Part shown: one piece after another, positions 1 through 10,629 of the stretch
Numbering within the stretch: the first letter of the stretch is position 1
How the letters are laid out: each line of letters starts with the position of its first letter
Assembly: GCF_020012125.1 (NCBI RefSeq)
Contig: NZ_JAIFAG010000001.1
Location: forward strand, 2,170,001 to 2,234,000
From: Hymenobacter psoromatis
GTDB lineage: Bacteria; Bacteroidota; Bacteroidia; Cytophagales; Hymenobacteraceae
Direction: 5' to 3'
DNA length: 64,000 nucleotides
Notes under the pieces: generated by a model
The model's database searches: none
What the model was told of the DNA's origin: nothing
What the model saw: only the letters and a program-made list of their open reading frames with translations
Program-made: the position numbers and the translations under genes

Positions 1-40
1 GGGCACAATAATACGCAACATCTTGCCACAGATGCAATAA

Positions 41-124
41 GCCCCGCAGTTCCCTACCTCCCTTAACCAATAAAGCCCCCACTAGGGGGCTTTATTGGTT
101 AAGGGAGGTAGGGAACTGCGGGGC
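41..124. terminator. 40-bp perfect inverted repeat with 4-nt loop
   Basis: Bases 41-80 are the exact reverse complement of 85-124, with ACTA as the loop. The repeat lies just past the stop codon of the desaturase, so it probably ends that transcript, and perhaps a convergent one from outside the window. The stem is much longer than an ordinary rho-independent terminator needs. It contains the CCCTACC/GGTAGGG word that is common across the window. Confidence 0.7.
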
Positions 125-130
125 CACCGA

Positions 131-1135
131 CTAGCTAATCCACTTAAACTTATACTCCAGCTTAGGCACCGTCATGCGGTCGCTAACGCGGCGCAGGCGG
201 GCGGGTAGGGCCATCACGTAGTCGCGGGCCTTTTCGGCGGGACCGGTAAGGTCGGTGATGTGCTCAATTTTCCAGTCACTAATGAGCGTATCAAGTATGT
301 CGGTATAGTCGGCGCTGGTGTACACGCCGATGCGCTGGGCGGCATCGGTGAAGTGGCCGAACGTCTTACCCATATCGATGCCCAGCTCGCGCATGTAATG
401 GGCGGGCATCACAATCTTCTTGCGCATCATGTCTTCGAAAGCCAGCATCATCTCGCTAGGGTCCAACTCGAAAATCTTCTCCACAAATGTTTTATAGGCG
501 CGGGCGTGGCGGTTTTCGTCGCCAGCAATCATACCGCAGATTTTGCTTAGGCCATCGTCACCGGCTTGGCGGGCCAGCTGGCCCACGCGGCGATGCGACA
601 CGTTAGTGGCCATTTCCTGGTAGCTCGTGTACACGAAAGCGCGGTACGGGTCGTGAGCTGTGCCCAAGTCAAATCCGTCATTAATCAGGTGCTGAGTCGA
701 AAACTCAAACTCACGCATATTGACCCGGCCACTGAGGTAGAGGTAGCGATTGAGTAGGTCACCATGCCGGTTTTCCTCAGCCGTCCAGCCCCGAATCCAC
801 TGCGCCCAGCCGTTATTGCGGTCGCGGTTCAGGTCGTCCAACTCATGAAACCATGCTTCGTAGTTAGGCAGCGCCTCTTCTGTAATGGTGTCACCGATGA
901 GCACGGCCAACAGGTCGTAGCTGAGGCTGCCAGCTTTTTCGCGCAGTTCTTTCACTTCGTCAAAGAAGGTATCGCGGCGCGAATCGGGGAGGTAATCGGC
1001 GGGCTGCCAGCTATCTTCCACCTTCTTGAGAAAGGTGTAAATATTATCTTTTAGATAACCTTCAAGCTGTTGGAGCACCTCGCCGCGCGAGATGAGAAGG
1101 TCGTTAGTGAGCATCATACGGAAGAGTGCCGCCAA
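131..1135 (-). CDS. acyl-ACP desaturase (FAB2/stearoyl-ACP desaturase family)
   Basis: A soluble di-iron desaturase that would put a cis double bond into acyl-ACP and so tune membrane fluidity. The 334 residues match the family length. Both iron-binding ExxH motifs are visible: EENRH at 120-124 and DENRH at 206-210, in the helical core typical of ferritin-like desaturases. No signal peptide or membrane segment is seen, as expected for a cytoplasmic enzyme. The first Met gives the longest reading; Met7 and Met8 are alternative starts. It stands alone on the minus strand, 158 bp from the next gene, and ends at a 40-bp hairpin. The family call is secure. The position of the double bond cannot be told from sequence. 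Confidence 0.93.
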   Translation of the reverse strand: MAALFRMMLTNDLLISRGEVLQQLEGYLKDNIYTFLKKVEDSWQPADYLPDSRRDTFFDEVKELREKAGSLSYDLLAVLIGDTITEEALPNYEAWFHELDDLNRDRNNGWAQWIRGWTAEENRHGDLLNRYLYLSGRVNMREFEFSTQHLINDGFDLGTAHDPYRAFVYTSYQEMATNVSHRRVGQLARQAGDDGLSKICGMIAGDENRHARAYKTFVEKIFELDPSEMMLAFEDMMRKKIVMPAHYMRELGIDMGKTFGHFTDAAQRIGVYTSADYTDILDTLISDWKIEHITDLTGPAEKARDYVMALPARLRRVSDRMTVPKLEYKFKWIS

Positions 1136-1293
1136 TGAGCGGCCGGTGAATGAACACGCGAAGGTCGGCTTTTAGTTGGGTTTAATGGGTACAATATTAT
1201 GGCTTTCCCGCATTTAGGGGGTCTGCAACGGTCAAAAATCACCTACGGTTTAGCTACCTTGCTGGTTTTGCGGCATTAGCCCAGCCGGTCCGC

Positions 1294-2382
1294 TCACGCC
1301 CCGGTTTCGGGCCGGGCCGCATAGAACGCTTGCCGCACCCGTCGCAAGGTAGCTTCGGCCGCGTCGGTGTCGGGCACGGGGGGTAGGGCCGAAGCTGCAA
1401 AGGCTGCTTCAACCTGCCCTACCAGCTTTTCGGCCTCCGCAATCAACTCAGCATACATAAATTCGCCACGCCTAATTTGTAGTAAAAATTCCCGGTTAGG
1501 ACGGCGCACCCGAATGTCGCTGAGGCGGGCGATTTCTTCGGCCATTTGCAGCAGCCGAAATACGTGTAGCATATTTTTAGCGTCGTAGTTTTTGCCGTGC
1601 TGCACGGTATTTTCGTAGCGCTCTTTATTACGCTTCTCTACCCATTCCCAATACTCCCGGAAGGCGCGGCAATACACACTATAGCCGTTGCGGTTAAAGG
1701 ACAGATAAGCCACCGGCTCCTCCCCTTTCGGCACAGCTGAAAGTAGCACATCCTGTGAGGTATCAGAGTGGCGTACCAGGCCCTGGTAGCCAAGCAGCCG
1801 AGAGGGCGAGCGGTCTACAAACAGGGCGTATAGGTCGGTAAGGTGTGGCACTCTAGCCAAGCCACATTGCTCACTCTCAAGGTCTTGATGGGTTAGCCAG
1901 GTAGCTATCGGCTGAGCTCCGGCTCCTACCGTGACGTAGCAAAAATCTAGTACTGACTTGCGGGCCGGCGGTTCAGGATAATTGATTTTCTTGTGCAAGC
2001 CCTGAGCTTTACGAATCTGCGCCACGGCATATTCGGCAAAGCTCTGGCGGCAAAGCTTTGACAAAAAATCGGTAGCCCGAAAATTATTAAAAAGCGGATG
2101 CTGATACATAATGCAGTCGGCCGGCGTACCAAGTAGTTCGAGTACAGTCGGATTATTTTTCAGCAATAACTCAACGAAGCGCCGCAATTCGTAAAACACC
2201 TCGTCGTTGGTTTCATTCGCAATTTGCGGGATGTAATTCAGACCAAAAAACGCTTTTTCGGGTAGTATAAACACGCCTTTCAAATCAGTGTCAGAGTGGG
2301 GCAAATCGGTGCCGTAGGCACGGCTACCGCTCACGGCCTCGAACAAAATCAGGTGCTGCTGGCGTAGGTCGGCGATGGTCAT
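1294..2382 (-). CDS. nucleotidyltransferase, RlaP/YcgL family (DNA polymerase beta fold), copy 2
   Basis: A predicted polymerase-beta-type nucleotidyltransferase of the RlaP family (PF10127, COG3541), some members of which sit in RNA-repair operons. The active-site signature is near the N-terminus: GSRAYG at about 19-24, then SDTD at 30-33, giving the two metal-binding Asp residues. I chose ATG at 2382 because the motif then sits about 19 residues in, as in the upstream paralogue; the open frame runs 30 residues further but those residues look like translated spacer. It lies 61 nt downstream of a second family member on the same strand, so the two are probably co-transcribed. No RNA ligase or Hen1/Pnkp gene is nearby. 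The substrate is unknown. Confidence 0.82.
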   Translation of the reverse strand: MTIADLRQQHLILFEAVSGSRAYGTDLPHSDTDLKGVFILPEKAFFGLNYIPQIANETNDEVFYELRRFVELLLKNNPTVLELLGTPADCIMYQHPLFNNFRATDFLSKLCRQSFAEYAVAQIRKAQGLHKKINYPEPPARKSVLDFCYVTVGAGAQPIATWLTHQDLESEQCGLARVPHLTDLYALFVDRSPSRLLGYQGLVRHSDTSQDVLLSAVPKGEEPVAYLSFNRNGYSVYCRAFREYWEWVEKRNKERYENTVQHGKNYDAKNMLHVFRLLQMAEEIARLSDIRVRRPNREFLLQIRRGEFMYAELIAEAEKLVGQVEAAFAASALPPVPDTDAAEATLRRVRQAFYAARPETGA

Positions 2383-2443
2383 GGGGCGAAAATAGTGGCG
2401 CGAAGCTGCTGCCCAAAAGCTGCCTGGATTACTTAGCCTCCGG

Positions 2444-3202
2444 CTACCCGACCCACGTCCGCAGCAGCTCATCCAGCACTTGCGTTAGCAGCTCCTGGGT
2501 TCGCGCCACTGGCAGCGCCTCCCGCGCCGCCTGCCCGGCCGTATACTCGGCGGCCAAAAACGCGGTCAATGCCACCGGGCAGCCTACCATTGTTTTTTCC
2601 GTGGCAAGTGTTTTCTGGGCTAATAATTCAGTCACTACCCCCTCTAAATCAGTTGGTAGCAACTTGCGCAGCAACGCAAACTCCATTGGCGGCAGCGCGT
2701 GCCGCTCGCGTATCCAGCGGGCGGCCAGAGCCGCGCGCAGGGCGTAGAACAAGCGCTTGAGGCGTACTTCAGGCCCCACCATCTCCTCCTCTACCCCGCG
2801 CCGCAGCTGGCCCAGGTAGTGGTGCAGGCCGGCCTTCAGGTTAAAAGCGAGGGGTAGTAGCGGGGTTAGGCTGGCCCGGAAGCCGGAGTTCTCGTGATAG
2901 ACCACCGGCGATTGCAGCCACTCGAACAGGGCCGCGTTGGAGCCGCGCAGCAGGCGCAGGGCCTTACGTAGCTCCCAGCCGCTGAGGTCCAGCTCGTTAT
3001 CAATCGGGAAGCTGAGCGTGTCGGGGCCTTCATCGAGGCGCAGGTACCAGGCCGAGGGGTAGCAATAGAGAAAGCGCACGTCGTAGTCGGAATCGGGCGA
3101 GGCAAAGCCCCAAGCCCGGCTACCCGACTCGCAGGCGTAGACAATGCGGATGCCACGCTCAGCTTCGAGCGCAGCCAGGGCGGCCGAAATGCGGGCGGTC
3201 AT
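2444..3202 (-). CDS. nucleotidyltransferase, RlaP/YcgL family, copy 1
   Basis: A shorter paralogue (252 residues) of the downstream nucleotidyltransferase. It carries GSRAWG at 27-32 and DSDYD at 37-41, the glycine-serine loop and paired metal-binding Asp residues of the polymerase-beta superfamily. The rest is helix-rich and Leu/Ala-rich, as in COG3541 proteins. No signal peptide is seen. It is first in a likely two-gene unit and is divergent from katG across a 363-bp spacer. The two copies share the catalytic module but differ in length and C-terminal half, so they may act on different substrates or work as a pair. The biochemical role is not established; the family call is good. Confidence 0.82.
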   Translation of the reverse strand: MTARISAALAALEAERGIRIVYACESGSRAWGFASPDSDYDVRFLYCYPSAWYLRLDEGPDTLSFPIDNELDLSGWELRKALRLLRGSNAALFEWLQSPVVYHENSGFRASLTPLLPLAFNLKAGLHHYLGQLRRGVEEEMVGPEVRLKRLFYALRAALAARWIRERHALPPMEFALLRKLLPTDLEGVVTELLAQKTLATEKTMVGCPVALTAFLAAEYTAGQAAREALPVARTQELLTQVLDELLRTWVG

Positions 3203-5845
<2,643 letters not shown>

Positions 5846-5861
5846 GCTCGTAACTGCAAGC

Positions 5862-5896
5862 AAAAAGCACCACCCTGGCAACGGGGTGGTGCTTTC
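5862..5896 (+). terminator. rho-independent terminator after katG
   Basis: A 12-bp stem, AAAGCACCACCC at 5864-5875 paired with 5884-5895, lies 17 nt after the katG stop codon. A-rich and T-rich flanks suggest it can work in both directions. Confidence 0.8.
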
Positions 5897-5908
5897 TTAC
5901 GTGGTTCT

Positions 5909-6493
5909 TTGAGTAAGCGCGATATTGGGTCAAGTTTAACTACTAGTTTTATTTGCTGCATAATAGTTCTGCTAATACTTATATCACTACTGCTGTTACC
6001 AATAGTGGCCGCGCTGGTTTTCAAGGCACTGGTGGCGTATCGAATACATAATGACGTAATTCGCATTACCTCAGTGGGTTTTGCTTATTTAGCGGCACTA
6101 CTTGGCTGTTTGTGGTGCGCATTACCACCACTTATCGGCAGCGCTATTGACCCGGCTAATGCCTACTCTATTGCTAACATTTCTATCGATGACGCTTACT
6201 ATTTTACACGGCAGGGATACGGTTTCGTTACGATGGTGTCGCACGGTTACAGCCTGACGTTTTATCAGCGCCGACCTTTCTGGTTCGACAAGGAATTGGG
6301 CAAGGTTCAATTAGAATGTGCTAGCCAGGAACTGGTACGGGCTACCATCGCACCAGCAGGAAACGAGCATGTACGGCTACAGATTGTAGCCGACAACCAA
6401 GTGCGGCTGGACACAACGCTTGGCGTTGTTCGGTCGTTTGATTTTCAGCGTACCCTTGAAGACCGCACACGCAATTTTTCCCAACGACCCTAG
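5909..6493 (+). CDS. hypothetical membrane protein, two N-terminal TM segments
   Basis: I do not recognise this protein. It has two hydrophobic segments, about residues 12-42 and 50-79, then a soluble domain of about 110 residues with no motif I can name. The reading frame begins at a TTG codon (5909), only about a dozen bases after the katG terminator; no in-frame ATG exists before the first membrane segment, so the start is uncertain. It ends 8 nt before the TMEM175-type gene on the same strand and may be co-transcribed with it. The sequence is AT-richer than its neighbours, at least in the first half. Probably a real gene, function unknown. Confidence 0.6.
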   Translation: MSKRDIGSSLTTSFICCIIVLLILISLLLLPIVAALVFKALVAYRIHNDVIRITSVGFAYLAALLGCLWCALPPLIGSAIDPANAYSIANISIDDAYYFTRQGYGFVTMVSHGYSLTFYQRRPFWFDKELGKVQLECASQELVRATIAPAGNEHVRLQIVADNQVRLDTTLGVVRSFDFQRTLEDRTRNFSQRP

Positions 6494-6501
6494 CCTAACC
6501 T

Positions 6502-7089
6502 ATGCAAAAAACCCGCCTCGAAGCTTTTAGCGACGGCGTGCTCGCCATCATTATCACCATTATGGTGCTGGAAATAAAGGTGCCGCACGGCGCGGATTTC
6601 GCGGCGTTGCGGCCGCTGCTACCCGTGGCGCTGAGCTACGTGCTGAGCTTTGTGTACGTGGGCATTTATTGGAATAATCATCATCATTTGCTGGGCAGTG
6701 CTAAGCAGATAACCGGCGGGGTGCTGTGGGCCAATCTGCATTTGTTATTCTGGCTGTCGCTCACGCCGTTTGCCACCGGCTGGATGGGCGAAAACCACTT
6801 TGCGCCAGCTACGCTGGCCGTGTACGGGGGCGTGCTACTGGGCTCCTCCATCGCTTATTTTATGCTGCAAAACCGGCTGATTGCCGTTAATGGCGGCCCC
6901 GACTCGCCGCTGGCCCACGCCGTGGGGCGCGACTGGAAGGGCAAGTTATCCCCAGTACTTTACGTGGTGGGTATCGCCAGCAGTTTCGTGCTACCTTGGC
7001 TGGCGGGCGCGGCCTACGTGGCCGTAGCCCTCGCGTGGCTGGTACCCGACCGGCGCATGGAGCGCACGCTGGAAACTCCGCATCCTTAG
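6502..7089 (+). CDS. TMEM175/DUF1211 family membrane protein
   Basis: A predicted potassium-channel-like integral membrane protein. The N-terminus carries the family signature in RLEAFSDGVLAIIITIMVLE (about residues 5-24), where the RxxxFSDG part lines the pore in characterised TMEM175 channels. Several hydrophobic helices follow, and the 195-residue length matches bacterial members, which assemble as tetramers. A histidine cluster (WNNHHHLL) lies after the second helix. The ATG at 6502 puts the signature at the right distance. It follows the unknown membrane protein by 8 nt and precedes a small DUF3601 gene by 5 nt, so the three may form one transcript. Ion selectivity in this organism is inferred only. 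Confidence 0.88.
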   Translation: MQKTRLEAFSDGVLAIIITIMVLEIKVPHGADFAALRPLLPVALSYVLSFVYVGIYWNNHHHLLGSAKQITGGVLWANLHLLFWLSLTPFATGWMGENHFAPATLAVYGGVLLGSSIAYFMLQNRLIAVNGGPDSPLAHAVGRDWKGKLSPVLYVVGIASSFVLPWLAGAAYVAVALAWLVPDRRMERTLETPHP

Positions 7090-7094
7090 CTACT

Positions 7095-7346
7095 ATGCCT
7101 GCCGCACAAACACTTACGTCAGGAAAGCGCTACCGGGTAGTGGCAGCCTTTGTTGACTACGACCGCCAACTGCACCCCATCGGCGAAACCTGGACGTTTG
7201 AATGCACCAACTTCTTACCCTACGAGGATGGGCTGACGCTGCACGTAATTGCCAACGGCCTACCAGTGGTATACCGGCTGCAACAACGGCCCGAAGAACA
7301 GGCCGCGCTCATTGAAAATTTTACCGATTTCGTCGTTCCCTGCTGA
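7095..7346 (+). CDS. small DUF3601-like protein
   Basis: An 83-residue protein starting at ATG 7095, five bases after the stop codon of the TMEM175-like gene. The pattern GKRYRVV, then HPIGETWTFE, then an acidic loop and a GLTLHV strand resembles DUF3601 proteins, a small all-beta family without known function. There is no signal peptide. The open frame extends upstream into the neighbouring gene but that part is out of frame with it and is not credible as coding. It may be translationally linked to the upstream gene. Function unknown. Confidence 0.75.
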   Translation: MPAAQTLTSGKRYRVVAAFVDYDRQLHPIGETWTFECTNFLPYEDGLTLHVIANGLPVVYRLQQRPEEQAALIENFTDFVVPC

Positions 7347-7423
7347 GGCCATTGGGCAGCTTTTATTCATTTGGCTCGCGGTTCCGGTGCCCTACCCCCT
7401 TTCCTGCTCCTACCCAGCTTCTC

Positions 7424-7879
7424 ATGCGCAACTACCTGCTGCTACTTGCCCTGCTGCTAAGCACGGCCCTTCCCAGAAAAGCCGCCGCTCAGGCCCCAAC
7501 GCCAGCCGTGCTCAACCACATTGCGCTGTACGTGGTGGACTTGCAGAAAAGCGCCGATTTCTACAAAAAAGCGCTGCTGCTGCCGGAGATACCGGAGCCC
7601 TTCAAGGACGGTCGGCACGTGTGGCTGCGCATCGGGCCGCATAGCCAACTACATATCATTCAAGGGAATAAGCCGCAGGACCACGACATTAATACCCACC
7701 TGGCTTTCAGCGTGCCCAACCTGGCCAGCTTCATGGCGCACCTCGATAAGCTCGGCATGCGCTACGGCAACTGGAAAAGCGAGCCGCATAAAACGACGCC
7801 CCGGCCCGATGGCGTGAATCAGATTTACTTACAGGACCCCGATGGTTTCTGGCTGGAGGTAAACGACGACAAGTTTTAA
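7424..7879 (+). CDS. secreted VOC (glyoxalase/bleomycin-resistance-like) family protein
   Basis: A 151-residue vicinal-oxygen-chelate fold protein. A signal peptide spans about 1-23 (MRNYLLLLALLL to AAAQA). The domain begins at NHIALYVVDLQKSADFY and ends at DPDGFWLEV, with metal-binding candidates His (about 32) and Glu near the C-terminus, the usual betaalphabetabetabeta metal positions. ATG 7424 is preferred to the longer frame because it begins the signal peptide directly. The family covers lactoylglutathione lyases, dioxygenases and resistance proteins; the exported location argues against ordinary cytoplasmic glyoxalase. It is convergent with the esterase gene that follows. Substrate unknown. 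Confidence 0.88.
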   Translation: MRNYLLLLALLLSTALPRKAAAQAPTPAVLNHIALYVVDLQKSADFYKKALLLPEIPEPFKDGRHVWLRIGPHSQLHIIQGNKPQDHDINTHLAFSVPNLASFMAHLDKLGMRYGNWKSEPHKTTPRPDGVNQIYLQDPDGFWLEVNDDKF

Positions 7880-7919
7880 GGCCCGAACCAGCCTGCACTA
7901 CCAGCCGTAGCACGCCCGC

Positions 7920-8798
7920 TTATTCCTGGTGCCGGTGGGCCGGGTCGGTATCCAGGAAGTTGTTATCAGCCAGCCAGTCGGCCATGCGCTGCGGCCACGC
8001 CCGCAGGGAAGCCAGCTTGGAGCGGTAGCCCATATTGAACCCGTGGCTGCCCTGCGCATAGAGATGCACCTCCACGGGCACGTGCGCCAGGCGGTAGGCT
8101 TGTAGCAGCTTCACGATGGGCGGCGAGCAGCAAACGTCGTTGTTGGCGGCCAGCAAAAAAGCGGGCGGAGCCGAGGCATCAACCGCGTCGGGAATGCCCA
8201 GGGGGCCAGGGTAGATGAGCAGCTGAAAATTGGGCTTGCCGGGAAGGCGGTCGATGGGGTCGCTGGCCTGGGCATCGCCCTTCCCATCGGCGTAGGCTAC
8301 CATCGCCACCACTTCGCCGCCGGCCGAAAAGCCCAGCATTCCCACGCGGTTCGGGTCGATGCCCCACTCCGCGGCGTGGCTGCGCACCAGGCGCATGGCG
8401 CGGTAGGCATCCTGCCGGGGGTGTTTGTCGAGCGAGTAGGGCGAGTTTTCTTCGCGGCTCAGCCGATACTTGAGCACGATAGCCGCCACGCCGATACTGG
8501 TCAAAAACTGGGCGGGCTCCACGCCTTCGGCCGTATATACCAGCTCGCGGTGGCCCCCACCCGGACAAATAACCGCCGCCGCGCCCGTCGCCTTCTCCTT
8601 GGGGGGTAGGAAAACGGTAATGGACGGGTTGTGAATATTTTTGACCCAGTAGTCCTTGGCCTGCTCGGGCTCGTTGCGCCGGCTCTCGAAGCCGGGCGCG
8701 CCGCCCGCCCACAGGGGCAGCACCAGTGGCTTGGACTGCGCCCACGTCACCGGGCACGCACCTATCAGCACCAACCAAACAACCAAGAGCGTGCGCAT
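7920..8798 (-). CDS. secreted alpha/beta hydrolase (esterase/acyl-hydrolase type)
   Basis: A 292-residue alpha/beta-hydrolase with a signal peptide (about 1-20, ending TWAQ). The oxyanion-hole segment CPGGGH, the nucleophile motif GFSAGG and the catalytic His in GSHGFNMG are visible, with the acid in the strand near LLAANNDVCC. This is the layout of the BD-FAE/xylan-esterase-like group common in Bacteroidota. ATG 8798 starts the signal sequence; the frame is open for 65 more codons upstream but these read as antisense of spacer and neighbour. It follows a NIPSNAP gene by 46 nt on the same strand and may be co-transcribed. Likely periplasmic or extracellular ester hydrolysis; the substrate cannot be told. 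Confidence 0.88.
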   Translation of the reverse strand: MRTLLVVWLVLIGACPVTWAQSKPLVLPLWAGGAPGFESRRNEPEQAKDYWVKNIHNPSITVFLPPKEKATGAAAVICPGGGHRELVYTAEGVEPAQFLTSIGVAAIVLKYRLSREENSPYSLDKHPRQDAYRAMRLVRSHAAEWGIDPNRVGMLGFSAGGEVVAMVAYADGKGDAQASDPIDRLPGKPNFQLLIYPGPLGIPDAVDASAPPAFLLAANNDVCCSPPIVKLLQAYRLAHVPVEVHLYAQGSHGFNMGYRSKLASLRAWPQRMADWLADNNFLDTDPAHRHQE

Positions 8799-8844
8799 GA
8801 AATAAGTAGGTGAAAAAACCAGCGAATTAGTCTGGTTGACGACC

Positions 8845-9624
8845 TTACAGCCCCGAATAGGGGGTAGGGTGCAAAAACACGATGTCGATGTGCGCCACGT
8901 TGTTTTGATATTCGGGCAGGGCCGAGAGCCTTTTCCATTCCGGGTCGGCCCCGAAGGTTTTCCAGTGCGCCTCGCGGGCCGGCATATTGGCAAAGGAAGT
9001 CATGTACATTAAGTTCGGCATGTGGGCTCCGAGCAGGACTTCGCCGTAGAAAATACCGTTGAAGCCGAGCCGGTCGAAAAGCTTAATTTCGCCGCCCGCG
9101 TTGAACATCTGCACCTTATTGCGAAATATCTTCTCGCTTGCGCTCTCGTAGCTGCGCAGCTCGTACACGCGCTCGCTTTTGGGCGCGTCGAGCTTGGGAG
9201 CCAGCAGGCCGGTCATGTCATCAAAAGCCTTGATAAAAATAGTTTCCAGGCGGGTGTAGGCGGGGTTGTTGTAGGGCGCGTTTTCGTAGGCCCCGCCGGC
9301 GGCCAGCAGCTTGGGCACGGCCGTTTTTTGCACCTGCTCCCACTGCTTCAGCGATGCGTAGGACGTGAGCACGTACACGCGCCGGTCGGCGGCCGTGTCG
9401 TTGCCAATGGGCTTGAACGCGCCGACGGGTGCAATGCCCGCCGCCCGCATGACGGGCAGGTACTGATGCTGCAAAAAGCTGTCAATCAGCGCTTCCTGGC
9501 GCGAAGTTTTGAGGTGGTACACCTTCAGCTCCAGGTACGCGGGGCGCTCGGCGGGCGGGGGAGTAGCGCCGGCCAGCCGGACGCAACAAGCGAGGAAGAG
9601 GAGGAACAGGAATTGTTTTTTCAT
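8845..9624 (-). CDS. exported NIPSNAP family protein
   Basis: A 259-residue protein with a signal peptide (about 1-20, ending LAGA), followed by two ferredoxin-like NIPSNAP repeats: YLELKVYHLKTSRQ near 30-43 and RVYELRSYES near 152-161. NIPSNAP domains occur in proteins of unknown or varied function, and many Bacteroidota copies are exported like this one. It is the first gene of a likely pair with the secreted hydrolase downstream. Just upstream lies a long inverted repeat (9654-9767). No catalytic residues can be named. Family call firm, function unknown. Confidence 0.88.
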   Translation of the reverse strand: MKKQFLFLLFLACCVRLAGATPPPAERPAYLELKVYHLKTSRQEALIDSFLQHQYLPVMRAAGIAPVGAFKPIGNDTAADRRVYVLTSYASLKQWEQVQKTAVPKLLAAGGAYENAPYNNPAYTRLETIFIKAFDDMTGLLAPKLDAPKSERVYELRSYESASEKIFRNKVQMFNAGGEIKLFDRLGFNGIFYGEVLLGAHMPNLMYMTSFANMPAREAHWKTFGADPEWKRLSALPEYQNNVAHIDIVFLHPTPYSGL

Positions 9625-9653
9625 GGATAAGAGCTAAAAAAAGGCAGTACGAA

Positions 9654-9767
9654 CCACCGTAGAGACGCATCTTTGCGTCTTGGCGTTGAACGATTTATGT
9701 CTCCGCATTGAACGATTGCTGAGCGATTTAAACAACGCCGAGACGCAAAGATGCGTCTCTACGGTGG
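9654..9767. repeat. REP-like inverted repeat, GTAGAGACGC family
   Basis: Arms 9654-9687 and 9734-9767 are 34 nt each and complementary at all but one position. Each arm also folds on itself (AGACGCA with TGCGTCT). Related copies lie at about 34271-34352 and 50723-50744, so this is a dispersed family. It sits between the NIPSNAP and DUF4249 genes, both on the minus strand. Confidence 0.75.
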
Positions 9768-9798
9768 CCGGTAATCCGCTCTGCCTGCCCGCCCTACC

Positions 9799-10626
9799 CT
9801 ACGGCACCTTGATGGTGAGTACCCGGCGCGAGTGGGCGCTAAAATACCCCAGCGCCCCACCCGAAAAATTGGAGGCCGGATTGGCCGGCGTGGTAGTCGG
9901 TGCACCGCCCGCGGTTACAATCTGGTTAAGGGTGCGGAAATATTCATACACGGCGGGGTCAATATTCTGCATTTCTACCCGCAGGCTGTCGCCCGAGACC
10001 AGCTTGTTGAGGTCGTTGGGGTCATCGGCCCCGCCGCCCTGCGCGCGCAGCGACTGGCTGACGTGCTTGCCGTCGGTAAACTTGTCGTTTAGTGGGAATA
10101 AGGCGGGATTGAGCCGGCCGTTGCGGTACTGCCGAAACAGGTAGCTGTTGCCGAGTCCCGGCGGGTCATTGAAATCCACCACGGCCTGAACATTATCCAT
10201 TCCAAAAGCGCTGAGCTGAGTGCTGAGCTGCCCGAATGGCACCACCGGCGCGGGCAGTTTGCAAAGGGCCACGTAGGCCACGCCGCCGGTTTCAACGCGC
10301 AGCGTGTAGGTGCGGCCCGGCACGCCCGTCAGGGTAGCGCCCACGTACTGGCCGGGGGTAGCTTCGCGCAGTGTTTCGAGGCCGCCCGCGTCGTCGCTCA
10401 GCGTGAGAACCGCTTTGCTGACGGGCGCGAACGTATTGGCATCGGTATAATTGGTAGAAGTACTCAGGCTCACCTGGCAGGGGCGGCCGTCGTCCACCAG
10501 GTTGCCCTCAATAACGAGCTGCGAGGGCGAGGTTTTTAGGTTCAGGTTGATAACTTTCTCGCAGCCAGTGGCGGCCAGCAGCAGGGCCAGGGCGACCAGG
10601 CGCAGGGGGGTAGGAAGATACCGCAT
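9799..10626 (-). CDS. DUF4249 lipoprotein paired with TonB-dependent receptor
   Basis: A 275-residue outer-membrane-associated lipoprotein. A lipobox, AATGC, places the lipidated Cys at 22. The body fits DUF4249: an early LVIEGNLVDDGRPCQVSLS strand, YTLRVETGG, and a C-terminal FSGGALGYFSAHS segment typical of the family. The start codon lies 3 nt after the stop of the TonB receptor gene, so translation is probably coupled. DUF4249 proteins are regularly encoded beside this type of receptor and are thought to be accessory surface components, by analogy to SusD-like partners. The transported ligand is unknown. Confidence 0.9.
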   Translation of the reverse strand: MRYLPTPLRLVALALLLAATGCEKVINLNLKTSPSQLVIEGNLVDDGRPCQVSLSTSTNYTDANTFAPVSKAVLTLSDDAGGLETLREATPGQYVGATLTGVPGRTYTLRVETGGVAYVALCKLPAPVVPFGQLSTQLSAFGMDNVQAVVDFNDPPGLGNSYLFRQYRNGRLNPALFPLNDKFTDGKHVSQSLRAQGGGADDPNDLNKLVSGDSLRVEMQNIDPAVYEYFRTLNQIVTAGGAPTTTPANPASNFSGGALGYFSAHSRRVLTIKVP

Positions 10627-10629
10627 GGC

